DNA of 53,710 bases from Archangiaceae bacterium (lineage in GTDB: Bacteria; Myxococcota; Myxococcia; Myxococcales; Myxococcaceae): positions 1 to 53,710 of the forward strand of contig JAACJQ010000242.1 in assembly GCA_016879935.1 (NCBI GenBank), in the 5' to 3' direction. The notes under the pieces are model-generated. The model saw only the letters and a list, made by a program, of their open reading frames with translations, made no database searches and was not told where the DNA came from. The position numbers and the translations under genes are program-made. Shown one piece after another: positions 45,248-53,241 of the stretch; position 1 is the stretch's first letter, and each line of letters opens with the position of its first letter.

Positions 45248-45251
45248 CGCG

Positions 45252-46607
45252 TCACTCGGTGACGGGCACGAGCTTCTTGTGAAGCTCTCCGAGGTCGAGC
45301 TGCAGCTGGGCGTCGTTGCCGCGCAGCTGTTCGATCTTCCGCACGCTCGCGAGCACCGTCGAGTGGTCCTTGTTGAACTTCTTCCCAATCTCGGGGAGCG
45401 ACGACGTCGTCAGCGTGCGCACGAGGTACATCGCCACCTGCCGCGCGTGGGCGACGGGCTTCATGCGGCGCTCTCCGCGCAGGTCGTCGACGTTCAGCTT
45501 GTAGAAGCGCGCGACCTCTTTCTGAATCATGTCGGCGTCGAGCGTGACCTTCTCGGGCATCAGGTCGCCGAGCACCTGCGCGCACAGCTCTTCGGTGAGC
45601 GGCTGGCCGGTGAGCGCGTGCACGGCCGTCACCTTGATGAGCGCGCCTTCGAGCTCACGCACGTTCTTCACCATGATGCGCGCGATGAAGTGCGCCACCT
45701 TGTCGGTCACCGCGATGCCGTCCTGCGTGGCCTTCTTCTTCAGAATCGCGACGCGCGCCTCGAACGTCGGCTCGTGCACGTCGGTGATGAGGCCCATCGC
45801 GAAGCGGCTGCGCAGGCGGTCTTCGAGACCGGGAATCTCGCTGGGCACCGTGTCGCTCGTCATCACGACGGCCTTGCCCAGCTGGTGGAGCGCGTTGAAC
45901 GTGTAGAAGAACTCGTTCTGCGTCTCCTGCTTCTTCCCCAGGAACTGGATGTCGTCGATGAGCAGCACGTCGCACTCGTCGCGGAAGCGGCGGCGGAACT
46001 CGGTCATGCGCTGGTCGCGCACCGACTCGATGTACTGGTTCGTGAACTCTTCGCTCGAGAGGTACGTGACCCGGAAGTGCGGGTTGCGCGCGAGCACGCG
46101 GTTGTTGATGGCGTGCAGCAGGTGCGTCTTGCCCAGCCCGGTGCCGCCGTAGATGAAGAGCGGGTTGTAGGCGCGGCCGGGGTTCTCGCTCACCGCGTGC
46201 GCCGCCGCCGCCGGCAGCTGGTTCGCCTCGCTGACGACGTAGCTGTCGAAGGTGAACTTCTCGTTGAGCCGAATCGCGTGCCGCAGCTGGTTGACTGGGG
46301 GTGCTGACGGCAAACTCGCCCGCGGGGTGACGCGCTCGACCTTCTCCCAGGCCAGCTTCGCCGTACGCCCCGACGCGCGCTCGATGGCCGTCACCACGAG
46401 GTGGCCGAAGTGGTCTTCGACCCAATCGCGGAAAAACAGATCATCGACGCCCATCGTGAGGGCGCCGTCTTCGTACTTCAGCGGCACCAGCTGCTGCAGC
46501 TGGGTGACCACGAACGACTGCCCGTCACGTCGGAGCACGTCGAGCGCGTTCTCCCAGAGATTCCGTGCGGTTGGCGTCGACTCGGCCTTTTCGACGAAAG
46601 CGGACAA
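45252..46607 (-). CDS. dnaA: Chromosomal replication initiator DnaA
   Basis: A 451-residue DnaA. Domain I is at residues 15-85 (LWENALDVLRRDGQSFVVTQ), a short linker follows, then AAA+ domain III with Walker A IYGGTGLGKTHLLHA, Walker B VLLIDDIQFLG and sensor-II region FEARVAILKKKA. Domain IV ends with the DNA-contact signature FNKDHSTVLASVRKIEQL. It unwinds the origin by binding DnaA boxes. The start is a TTG at 46607: no ATG or GTG occurs between it and the in-frame stop at 46620, and a strong GAGGGG ribosome site lies eight bases upstream. The adjacent gene-free region carries the origin. Neither dnaN nor the usual rpmH group follows. Confidence 0.97.
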   Translation of the reverse strand: MSAFVEKAESTPTARNLWENALDVLRRDGQSFVVTQLQQLVPLKYEDGALTMGVDDLFFRDWVEDHFGHLVVTAIERASGRTAKLAWEKVERVTPRASLPSAPPVNQLRHAIRLNEKFTFDSYVVSEANQLPAAAAHAVSENPGRAYNPLFIYGGTGLGKTHLLHAINNRVLARNPHFRVTYLSSEEFTNQYIESVRDQRMTEFRRRFRDECDVLLIDDIQFLGKKQETQNEFFYTFNALHQLGKAVVMTSDTVPSEIPGLEDRLRSRFAMGLITDVHEPTFEARVAILKKKATQDGIAVTDKVAHFIARIMVKNVRELEGALIKVTAVHALTGQPLTEELCAQVLGDLMPEKVTLDADMIQKEVARFYKLNVDDLRGERRMKPVAHARQVAMYLVRTLTTSSLPEIGKKFNKDHSTVLASVRKIEQLRGNDAQLQLDLGELHKKLVPVTE

Positions 46608-47016
46608 AGACGTGACCCCTCACCAGAAACGGAAGCAGACGCAGGAAGGTCGATGCTCTTACCGATGGGGTTTTCTGTGATCAAGAACGAAAGAGAACCT
46701 TCAGAGAACCCAACGAGTTAGCCCTTCTTCTGACGGTTGTGGAAGACCACCTCGCAGCCGCTCTCCGGTTTTGCGGAGGGCTTCCGTGGAACATGACTGT
46801 GTGTGCGTGTTCGTGCAAAACGAGGCAGACACCACGCCGAGGTGCTCCGAGCGCTTTCCCACAGGCGCGGCAGGGCATCGGCCCCGAGTTCTCCACAACC
46901 CCACAACGTTCTCCACAGGGCGCGGGCGGGGTTGTTCACAACGACTCGAAGTGAGCGGCTTCCCTCTGAGGCGAAAATCGCTGCATCGCTCGGTAGACCG
47001 CGGTGTCTTCCGCCGC
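46608..47016. other. Chromosomal origin of replication (oriC) region
   Basis: The gap upstream of dnaA carries no gene. It has an A/T-richer segment (about 46650-46730) with two AGAGAACC repeats 11 bases apart (46692, 46703), suitable as the unwinding element. Then come DnaA-box-like sequences in one orientation: TTTCCCACA 46855, TTCTCCACA 46889 and 46909, TTGTTCACA 46932. A reverse box-like TGTGGAAGA is at 46738. The two TTCTCCACA differ from TTATCCACA by one base. Confidence 0.8.
46855..46940 (+). promoter_or_regulatory. DnaA-box cluster
   Basis: Four boxes in the same orientation with start-to-start spacings of 34, 20 and 23 bases, near multiples of the helical turn. Two are one base from the consensus and two differ by two bases. 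They lie about 250-330 bases upstream of dnaA with the A/T-richer segment between. Confidence 0.75.
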
Positions 47017-49500
47017 ATGTGGCGATGGCTGGTGTTGGGACTGGTGCTGGGCGGGTGTCGTGAGCGCGCGGTGAACATGGCGGTCGACACGCCGCTGGTG
47101 GTGACGCCGTCGCGCGTCGACTTCGGGCAGGTCTTCGTCGGCGAGCGGCTCGTGCGCACCGTGACGCTGCGCAACGAAGGCCAGGTCGCGCGCGCCGTCT
47201 CGTTCGAGCTCGTGGCGCCGTTCGCGGCCGCCTTCACCGAGTCGTCCGTTCCCGGTGGTGCGTCGGTCGAGCTCGAGCTCTCGGTCGCTCCGCTCGCGCC
47301 GGGGAGCCGCCTTGCGACGATGCTCGTCGATGGCACCGAGGTGACGCTCGTCGCAGAGGTGCGCGAGGTTCCCCTCTGTGCGGCGCCGTCTGCGTGCTCG
47401 ACGGCCCGCTTCGACCTCGCGACGCGCGCGTGCGTGACGGAGCCGAAGGCCGAAGGCGCGGCGTGCTCCACCTCGTGCGTGAGCAACGGCGTCTGCCTGC
47501 AGGGCGAGTGTCGTGGCTCGGCGGGAACGTGTGACGACGGCAACGTGTGCACGCAAGACGCCTGCGCCGAGGGCACTGGCTGCGTGCACGTGCCGCTCGA
47601 GTGCGCGCCGCCCGACGACCCGTGTCAGGCCGCGTTCTGCGACACCGCGGCTGGCTGTCAGAAGCGCGCGGTGGAAGACGGCGTGCGCTGCGGGCCCGAC
47701 GACTGCGCGAGGAACCAGGCGCGCGTGTGCATCAACGGCGCGTGCGTCATGCGAACGCGGCCGCAAGGAGAGCTCTGCTTCGAGACGGTGGCCGGCGTCG
47801 CTGCCGGGCCCGGGCGGGTCGACGCGCGCGACAGTGAGGCGCGCTTCTTTCAGGTCCGCGAGGCCGCGACCGACCGCTGGGGCAACACGTGGGTCTTCGG
47901 CGGCGGAGACGTGCGCCGCGTGACGCCCGGTGGCGTCGTCACCACCATCATCCGCTCGGTGGGTGGCACCACGCCCGTCGACGGCGTCGGGGTCGGGCAC
48001 GTGGAACAGCCGCTCGCGGCCACCACCGATGCGTGGGGCAACGCGTGGGTGCTCGATGGCTCGTGTCTTCGAAGGGTGTCGCCGACGGGCGTGCTCTCGA
48101 CGCGCTTCTGCCGTACCGACTTCTTGAACTCGCGGTGGCTCGAGGTGCTGCGCGACGGGCGCACGTTCGTCGCGGGGCCGTTCGAGCCGCTCACCGAGCT
48201 GTTCCACGACGGTGGGTCGCGCGCGCTCGACGGCGTCGGTCCGCTCGCGGAGTCGACCCGGGGCAACCTGCTCTTCTTCCGCGCGCTCGACGCGGGCCTG
48301 ACGCAGCTCGAAGCGGCGCCGCAGGGCGAGGTGGTGGTGCAGCGCGCTCCGGTGGGTGGCGACCTGTTCGAGGTCGCGAGCGCGGGCTCGGCCGGCGAGC
48401 TGCTCACCAGCCGCAATCGCGACGGTGGCTGTCTGCTCTCGGTCGAGGTCGATGGTGGGGTTCCAGCTTTCGGCACCGAGGTCGCCTGCAACCTGAGTTC
48501 GCAGAACGTGACGACCTTCACCGGCTCGCCCGTCTTCTTCTCGTGGCTCGGCCGCGACGGAGAAGGCTACGCGTTCACCCGCGGCGTCGAGCTGCGGCGC
48601 CTGACGAGCTCGGGGGGCGTGAGGGTCGCCGGGCTCGCGGAGCAGCAGGGCACCGTCGATGGGCTCGCGCCGGGCGCCCGGCTCCGTGTCACGGCGGGGT
48701 TCGGCTTCGCGGCGCATCGGGTCGATTCGTTGTTCGTTCGCGCCGATGGTGTCGTCGTGTTCTCGGGTGGAGACGACAGGGTGCGCACGTGGTCTTCGGC
48801 GACGGGCGTGCGCACCATCGATGGCGGCGCGCCGATGAGCCTGACGATGCTGCAGCCGACCGACGGTGGCTTCCTCGTGAAGCAGAGCAACTCGGTGTCG
48901 TTCTTCGATGGAGTCGGGCTGTCACCGCCGATGGGCGTGACCTCGTTCTTCGACCGTGAGCTCTGGTTCGAGCCCGGCAGTGGCGGCTGGCTGATGGACG
49001 ATCAGCAGCTCTCGCGGCTGGAGCCCGACTTATCGACGCGCGGAGGCATTCGAGGGCATCACGCGCTGCGAGACGGCCCGCTGCCGCAGACCGCCGATGA
49101 CGGTGGCTGGGTCGATGTCGATGACGACGGGGGCACCGCAGACTTCGGGTTCCTGCACAGCCCGGTTCAGGTCGCATCGGGAACGCTCGCGGTGCTCGAC
49201 GGCAACGCGGTGAGAACGCTCTCGGCGTCGGGGCTCCGGACGCTCGCGGGGTCGCTCACGACGGGCTTCGTCGACGGCACCGCGGCGGCCGCGCGTTTCA
49301 ACGGCCCACTCGCGCTGAACCGCGCTCCCAACGGAGACCTCTACATCGCCGACACCGAGAACAACGCGATTCGCGTGCTGACGCCGGCGGGGCAGGTGCG
49401 CACGGTGGGGCGGCTGACCGACAGGCCTGCGGCCGTGGCCGTCGCTCCGAATGGAGACGTCTTCGTGCTCGTGCGTCACGCGCTGCTGCGCGGGCGGTAG
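47017..49500 (+). CDS. NHL/propeller lipoprotein with ASPM-like N-domain
   Basis: An 827-residue lipoprotein: signal MWRWLVLGLVLGGC with lipobox. Next is a beta-sandwich of the HYDIN/ASPM type (VDFGQVFVGERLVRTVTLRN), then Cys-rich modules (CDDGNVCTQDACAEGTGCVH), then about 550 residues of propeller repeats. The last of these are typical NHL units (FVDGTAAAARFNGPLALNRA, NGDLYIADTENNAIRVLTPA). The architecture is common among myxobacterial surface proteins; ligand unknown. The ATG at 47017 begins the signal peptide; the longer open frame runs back into the origin. It is the first gene on the far side of oriC, transcribed away from it. Confidence 0.78.
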   Translation: MWRWLVLGLVLGGCRERAVNMAVDTPLVVTPSRVDFGQVFVGERLVRTVTLRNEGQVARAVSFELVAPFAAAFTESSVPGGASVELELSVAPLAPGSRLATMLVDGTEVTLVAEVREVPLCAAPSACSTARFDLATRACVTEPKAEGAACSTSCVSNGVCLQGECRGSAGTCDDGNVCTQDACAEGTGCVHVPLECAPPDDPCQAAFCDTAAGCQKRAVEDGVRCGPDDCARNQARVCINGACVMRTRPQGELCFETVAGVAAGPGRVDARDSEARFFQVREAATDRWGNTWVFGGGDVRRVTPGGVVTTIIRSVGGTTPVDGVGVGHVEQPLAATTDAWGNAWVLDGSCLRRVSPTGVLSTRFCRTDFLNSRWLEVLRDGRTFVAGPFEPLTELFHDGGSRALDGVGPLAESTRGNLLFFRALDAGLTQLEAAPQGEVVVQRAPVGGDLFEVASAGSAGELLTSRNRDGGCLLSVEVDGGVPAFGTEVACNLSSQNVTTFTGSPVFFSWLGRDGEGYAFTRGVELRRLTSSGGVRVAGLAEQQGTVDGLAPGARLRVTAGFGFAAHRVDSLFVRADGVVVFSGGDDRVRTWSSATGVRTIDGGAPMSLTMLQPTDGGFLVKQSNSVSFFDGVGLSPPMGVTSFFDRELWFEPGSGGWLMDDQQLSRLEPDLSTRGGIRGHHALRDGPLPQTADDGGWVDVDDDGGTADFGFLHSPVQVASGTLAVLDGNAVRTLSASGLRTLAGSLTTGFVDGTAAAARFNGPLALNRAPNGDLYIADTENNAIRVLTPAGQVRTVGRLTDRPAAVAVAPNGDVFVLVRHALLRGR

Positions 49501-49534
49501 CAATCGTTCGCCTGCCTCTTCGTCGGGGTGTCTC

Positions 49535-50359
49535 ATGGATGGGAAAGACGACGAGCTGGAGCTGGATTGGGGCAGTCGTGCGCCTCGTGGGCCGGGCGCT
49601 CCGTCTGACGCACCGCAGCCCGCGCCACCCGCCGTCAAGTCAGGGCGCGGTCCGCTCGGTGACATGCCCGAAGGGCTGCGCTTTCGCACCGAGCGCTTCT
49701 TTCGCGGCTCGTTCCTGAAGCTCACCCAGCAGGTCGAGCTCGCGCAGGCGCTCGTGGGGTGGGACCAGGCCAACGCGTTCTCGGTGATGGGCGACGACAA
49801 CCACGTCATCTTCACCGCGACGGAGCAGGCGCACGGCGTGCTCTCGGCGCTCAGCCGCAACTTCAACCCGTTCTATCGAAACACCACCGACTGCTTCACC
49901 GTCGACGGCTCGCTCTTCACGCGGCTCCACTTCCCGTTCACGTGGTTCTTTCGCCGCTGCGAGGTGCAGGGGTGGAACGAGCGGCCGCTGGGCTCGGTGC
50001 AGGTGCGCTTTCACCTGCTCAAGTTCCGCGCCGACATTCTCGGCACCACGGGCAACACGCTGCTCGAGGTGCACGGGCCGATGCTGAAGTTCTTCAGCTT
50101 CACCGACTGGGTCTACGAGGTGCGGCGCGGAGAGCGCGTGGTGGCGCGCATCAAGAAGCACTGGAGCGGGTTTCTGCGCGAGGCGTTCACCACGGCTGAC
50201 CGGCTCTCCATCGAGTTCGAGCCCGGCTTCGAAGACCCGCAGCTGCGACTGCTCGTGTTCGCCGCGGCGATGACGGTCGACCTCACGTCGTTCGACCGTT
50301 CGGGCCGGCGCTCCCAGGGCAAGAACCTGCTGCAGACCGGGTTCGACCTGTTCGGTTGA
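49535..50359 (+). CDS. Phospholipid-scramblase-like (LURP-one/Tubby-fold) protein
   Basis: A 274-residue protein. Residues 1-45 are acidic and Pro-rich. The rest matches the scramblase/LURP-one family: FFRGSFLKLTQQVELAQALV, NPFYRNTTDCFTVDG, PFTWFFRRCEVQGW, and LLEVHGPMLKFFSFTDWVYEVR with ARIKKHWSGFLREAFTTADR. In eukaryotes such beta-barrel proteins act in lipid scrambling or signalling; bacterial roles are unknown. No signal peptide is seen. The ATG at 49535 is preferred because the upstream frame is not protein-like. It is convergent with the HupE gene, one base apart. Confidence 0.72.
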   Translation: MDGKDDELELDWGSRAPRGPGAPSDAPQPAPPAVKSGRGPLGDMPEGLRFRTERFFRGSFLKLTQQVELAQALVGWDQANAFSVMGDDNHVIFTATEQAHGVLSALSRNFNPFYRNTTDCFTVDGSLFTRLHFPFTWFFRRCEVQGWNERPLGSVQVRFHLLKFRADILGTTGNTLLEVHGPMLKFFSFTDWVYEVRRGERVVARIKKHWSGFLREAFTTADRLSIEFEPGFEDPQLRLLVFAAAMTVDLTSFDRSGRRSQGKNLLQTGFDLFG

Positions 50360-50360
50360 G

Positions 50361-51491
50361 TCAGAGCGCTGCGACGCGCTCGACGGTCCACCACGAGGCG
50401 AGCAGCACCAGCGCGACACCACCCACGGGCACGAGCGCGCGCGGATACCAACGGGTCGTGCGCACGAGGAACGCGAGCGGCACGAAGCACGCGACGATGG
50501 CGAGCTGACCCGCTTCGACGCCGAGGTTGAAGCCGAGCACCGACGCCCACAGCTGCCCGCCCGACGCGCCGAGGTCTGCGAGCGCCGAGACGAAGCCGAA
50601 GCCGTGCAGCAGCCCGAGCCCGAACGCGAGCGTCCACCGGCCCTCCGTCACCACGGGGAACACCGTGTTCAACGCCGCGAGCACCACCGACACCGCGATG
50701 GCCACCTCGACGTACGACGGGTTCGGCGCGAGCACGCCGAAGGCCGACAAGCCCAGCGTGATGGAGTGCGCGACCGTGAAGGCCGTCACTACCTGCGTCA
50801 CCTCGACGAGCGTGCCCTTCAGCGTCTCTTTCGCGACCCACTGCTTCGCGTCACGCCGCAGCACCGACGGCAGCAGCAACGCGAAGATGAAGCACAGATG
50901 GTCCCACCCGATGGAGATGTGGTGCAGGCCCTCGGTGAACGCCGTGACCGTCTGGCGTGAGAGCGGTGGCGGCGTGAGGTCGAGCGTGCGCGTCGTCTGG
51001 GTGGAAGAGAACGCGACCCATTCACCGGCTCCGGCGCGCAGGAGCCCGCGATGCTGGGCGTCGACGTCGAAGAGCAGCCGGTACGTCGCGTCGACGCGAG
51101 TCACGTCGGCAGGACACGCCGCGCGCATGGGCCAGCGCACGTAGACGCCATCGGAGTGGCGAATGAGCGAGAGGGCCTCGAGCGTCACGGGGCAGGACTT
51201 GCCGTCTTGCGCGAGCTGCACGCCGTTGCTGATGGCCGCGCTCACCTTCGCCGCGTGCTCCGTCACTTCGCCCCAGGTGATGGTGCCGTCGCCGTTCGAG
51301 TCGAGGCCCATCGCCGAGTCGAGGTCGCGCACCGAGACGTCGAGCGTGCCTTCGAGCCGGGCGCTGTTCGCAGAGAGTGTCCAGTACGCGTCGGAGCCCT
51401 TGTGCGCGAGCGCGCTGGTGCCGAGCAACACGAGCACGAGTGCACACTTCAGGGGCTGCCCAGTTCGACTCCGGGTGCGGCTTCGTCTCAC
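50361..51491 (-). CDS. HupE/UreJ-type membrane protein with EF-hand
   Basis: A 376-residue protein. Signal peptide about residues 1-29 (KCALVLVLLGTSALA), then a periplasmic domain of about 150 residues containing a canonical EF-hand calcium loop at residues 64-75 (DSNGDGTITWGE). The C-terminal part has six membrane helices with HupE/UreJ features: FTEGLHHISIGWDHLCFIFA (His-Asp cluster), FTVAHSITLGLSAFG and FGLGLLHGFGFVSALA, with conserved His residues. The family is proposed to handle nickel or other metals. The GTG at 51491 overlaps the upstream stop (GTGA), fixing the start and coupling it to the TPR gene. Confidence 0.82.
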   Translation of the reverse strand: MRRSRTRSRTGQPLKCALVLVLLGTSALAHKGSDAYWTLSANSARLEGTLDVSVRDLDSAMGLDSNGDGTITWGEVTEHAAKVSAAISNGVQLAQDGKSCPVTLEALSLIRHSDGVYVRWPMRAACPADVTRVDATYRLLFDVDAQHRGLLRAGAGEWVAFSSTQTTRTLDLTPPPLSRQTVTAFTEGLHHISIGWDHLCFIFALLLPSVLRRDAKQWVAKETLKGTLVEVTQVVTAFTVAHSITLGLSAFGVLAPNPSYVEVAIAVSVVLAALNTVFPVVTEGRWTLAFGLGLLHGFGFVSALADLGASGGQLWASVLGFNLGVEAGQLAIVACFVPLAFLVRTTRWYPRALVPVGGVALVLLASWWTVERVAAL

Positions 51492-52645
51492 GGCATCGAC
51501 TCCGCGGCGGCGGCCAGCGTGCGGAAGTGTGGATCTTGAAAGCCGGTCTTCTTCATCCACTCCAGCGCCGGCGTCGCCGCCGCACGGTCCTTGTTGGCGA
51601 GCGAGGCGTCGAGCAGCACGCGCACGTCAGCGGGCTCCTTCTGCACGGCAAAGTTGGCGACGGCGAGCTGCAACGCCTTCGGCGCGTCACCCTCGATGCG
51701 CAGCGCGTAGCGTGACTCTTCCCGGCGATGCACGGTGTCGCCACGGCGGCGGCTCGCTTCGACGTTCGCGGCCAGGCGCTCGAGCAACTCCGGCGCGCGC
51801 TTCGACTCCGCCGCCTTCGCCGCGAGCGCGTACTCGAGCAGCTCGGCGTCGTTCAGCTCGGTGCGCCCTTCGAACAGCGCCACCGCCTGCGCCGGCTTCG
51901 CAGACTCGGTGAGCACCGACGCGAGCAACAACCGTGAATACGTGTCGGCGTCATCGGCTTTGAGCGCGCTCTGCAGCGTGGCGATGGCCTCGTCGCTCTT
52001 GCCCGCCCACACGAGCGTCTCTCCGAGAATCGAGAGCAACCAGCCGCGCAGCGGAGACTCCTTCGGCGTTCGCTCGAGCGCGGCCTTCAGCAACGTCACC
52101 GCCGCGTCGGCTCTGCCGCGAATCGAGAGCAGCGGGGCCAGACACGCAGCGGCCACCGCGTCTTCCACCTGGCCGCGCAGCTTCATGCACTGCGGCTCCA
52201 CCTCGTCGTAGCGCGCCAGCACCGTCAGCACCGTCGCGCGCGTGAGCTGCGCCTGCACGTCGAGCGGGTCGGCCGCGAGCACGTCGAGGTCGACGAGCGC
52301 GCCTTCGAAGTCGTGCAGGCTCTGCTTGATGGTCGCGCGCATGAGCCGCACCGCAGGAATCGGCGCGGGCTCGTTCCACCACGGCGCGAGCACGGCCTGG
52401 GCCTGACCGAGCAGCCGCGGGTCTCCACCCCGTTTGCGTGACTCGGCGATGAGCGACTTCGCGGCCTCTGCGGCCTGCGGCGCGTCGAGCTTCTCTCGCG
52501 CGATGCGTTTCGTCGTCACCTGCTCGACGACGACGTCGGGCGACTTCGGCGTGAAGGGCGTTCCGACCGAGGGCTTCGGCAGCAGCAACAGCACGCCCGT
52601 CACCGTGAGCGTTCCCACCAGCGCCAGCAGCGTCGTTCGGTTCAC
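51488..52645 (-). CDS. TPR protein, membrane-anchored
   Basis: A 385-residue protein with an N-terminal membrane anchor or signal (LLALVGTLTVTGVLLLLP). The rest is tetratricopeptide-like helical repeats (ATVLTVLARYDEVEPQCMKL, GWLLSILGETLVWAGKSDEAIATL-type unit, LLLASVLTESAKPAQAVALF). It probably acts as a scaffold in the periplasm. It starts at GTG 52645 and its stop overlaps the HupE-like gene start. TPR proteins beside HupE/UreJ and DUF4331 genes are a recurring arrangement, from memory and not checked. Confidence 0.72.
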   Translation of the reverse strand: MNRTTLLALVGTLTVTGVLLLLPKPSVGTPFTPKSPDVVVEQVTTKRIAREKLDAPQAAEAAKSLIAESRKRGGDPRLLGQAQAVLAPWWNEPAPIPAVRLMRATIKQSLHDFEGALVDLDVLAADPLDVQAQLTRATVLTVLARYDEVEPQCMKLRGQVEDAVAAACLAPLLSIRGRADAAVTLLKAALERTPKESPLRGWLLSILGETLVWAGKSDEAIATLQSALKADDADTYSRLLLASVLTESAKPAQAVALFEGRTELNDAELLEYALAAKAAESKRAPELLERLAANVEASRRRGDTVHRREESRYALRIEGDAPKALQLAVANFAVQKEPADVRVLLDASLANKDRAAATPALEWMKKTGFQDPHFRTLAAAAESMP

Positions 52646-52686
52646 GCCGGCTTTTCGGGAGTCGCCCCGCGTCGGATTGCGGAACG

Positions 52687-53241
52687 TCAGAGGCGGTCGA
52701 ACGCCGCCAGCACCGCGTCGACGCTCTCTTTCTTCGCGTCGGAGCGCACCACCAGCTCGAGCACCGACTTCTTCTTCGCCTTCGACTGCCAGCCAGACAC
52801 CTTGCCGCGCACGGCGGCGATCTCAGCCGCACCGCGCGTCGCCTGCTCGAGGGTGGGGAACTCGCAGACCGTCGCCATCATGCCGTCGGGCGACGTCGCG
52901 GTGCCGCAGTAGAGCGCCAACACCGTTCTTCCCAGCACCTGCTGCTGCGCTTCGAACGGCACCTTCGAGGCCTCGACGACCTGCTCGAGGGTGATGGTCT
53001 CGCTGTCTCTCAAACGCGAGTCGGCCTCGGCCTGGAGCTGCTCGGGAATGCCTCCGATGGGTGGCCGCAACGCCGCAAGGTCTCGGTTTCGCTGCTCATT
53101 CACGACCGGAGCGACGGGCCTGGGGTCGGCGAGGGTCTGCTTGCACTGGCAGCCGCCAGCCAGGCCCAGCGCAAAAACTGCAATCCAGAAGGGCGCGGGC
53201 AACGGAGCGCGGGAGTTCGTGAACACCGGGAGGCCTTTCAT
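52687..53241 (-). CDS. Small lipoprotein of unknown function
   Basis: A 184-residue predicted lipoprotein: hydrophobic signal FWIAVFALGLAGGC with lipobox. The mature part is helical with a Cys pair (LYCGTATSPDGMMATVCEF) and ends with a charged region (QSKAKKKSVLELVVRSDAKK). The family is not recognised. The ATG at 53241 overlaps the ATG of the divergent DUF4331 gene in the sequence CATG; a GTG at 53226 with an AAAGG upstream is an alternative that would avoid the overlap. Same strand as the TPR-HupE pair. Confidence 0.65.
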   Translation of the reverse strand: MKGLPVFTNSRAPLPAPFWIAVFALGLAGGCQCKQTLADPRPVAPVVNEQRNRDLAALRPPIGGIPEQLQAEADSRLRDSETITLEQVVEASKVPFEAQQQVLGRTVLALYCGTATSPDGMMATVCEFPTLEQATRGAAEIAAVRGKVSGWQSKAKKKSVLELVVRSDAKKESVDAVLAAFDRL

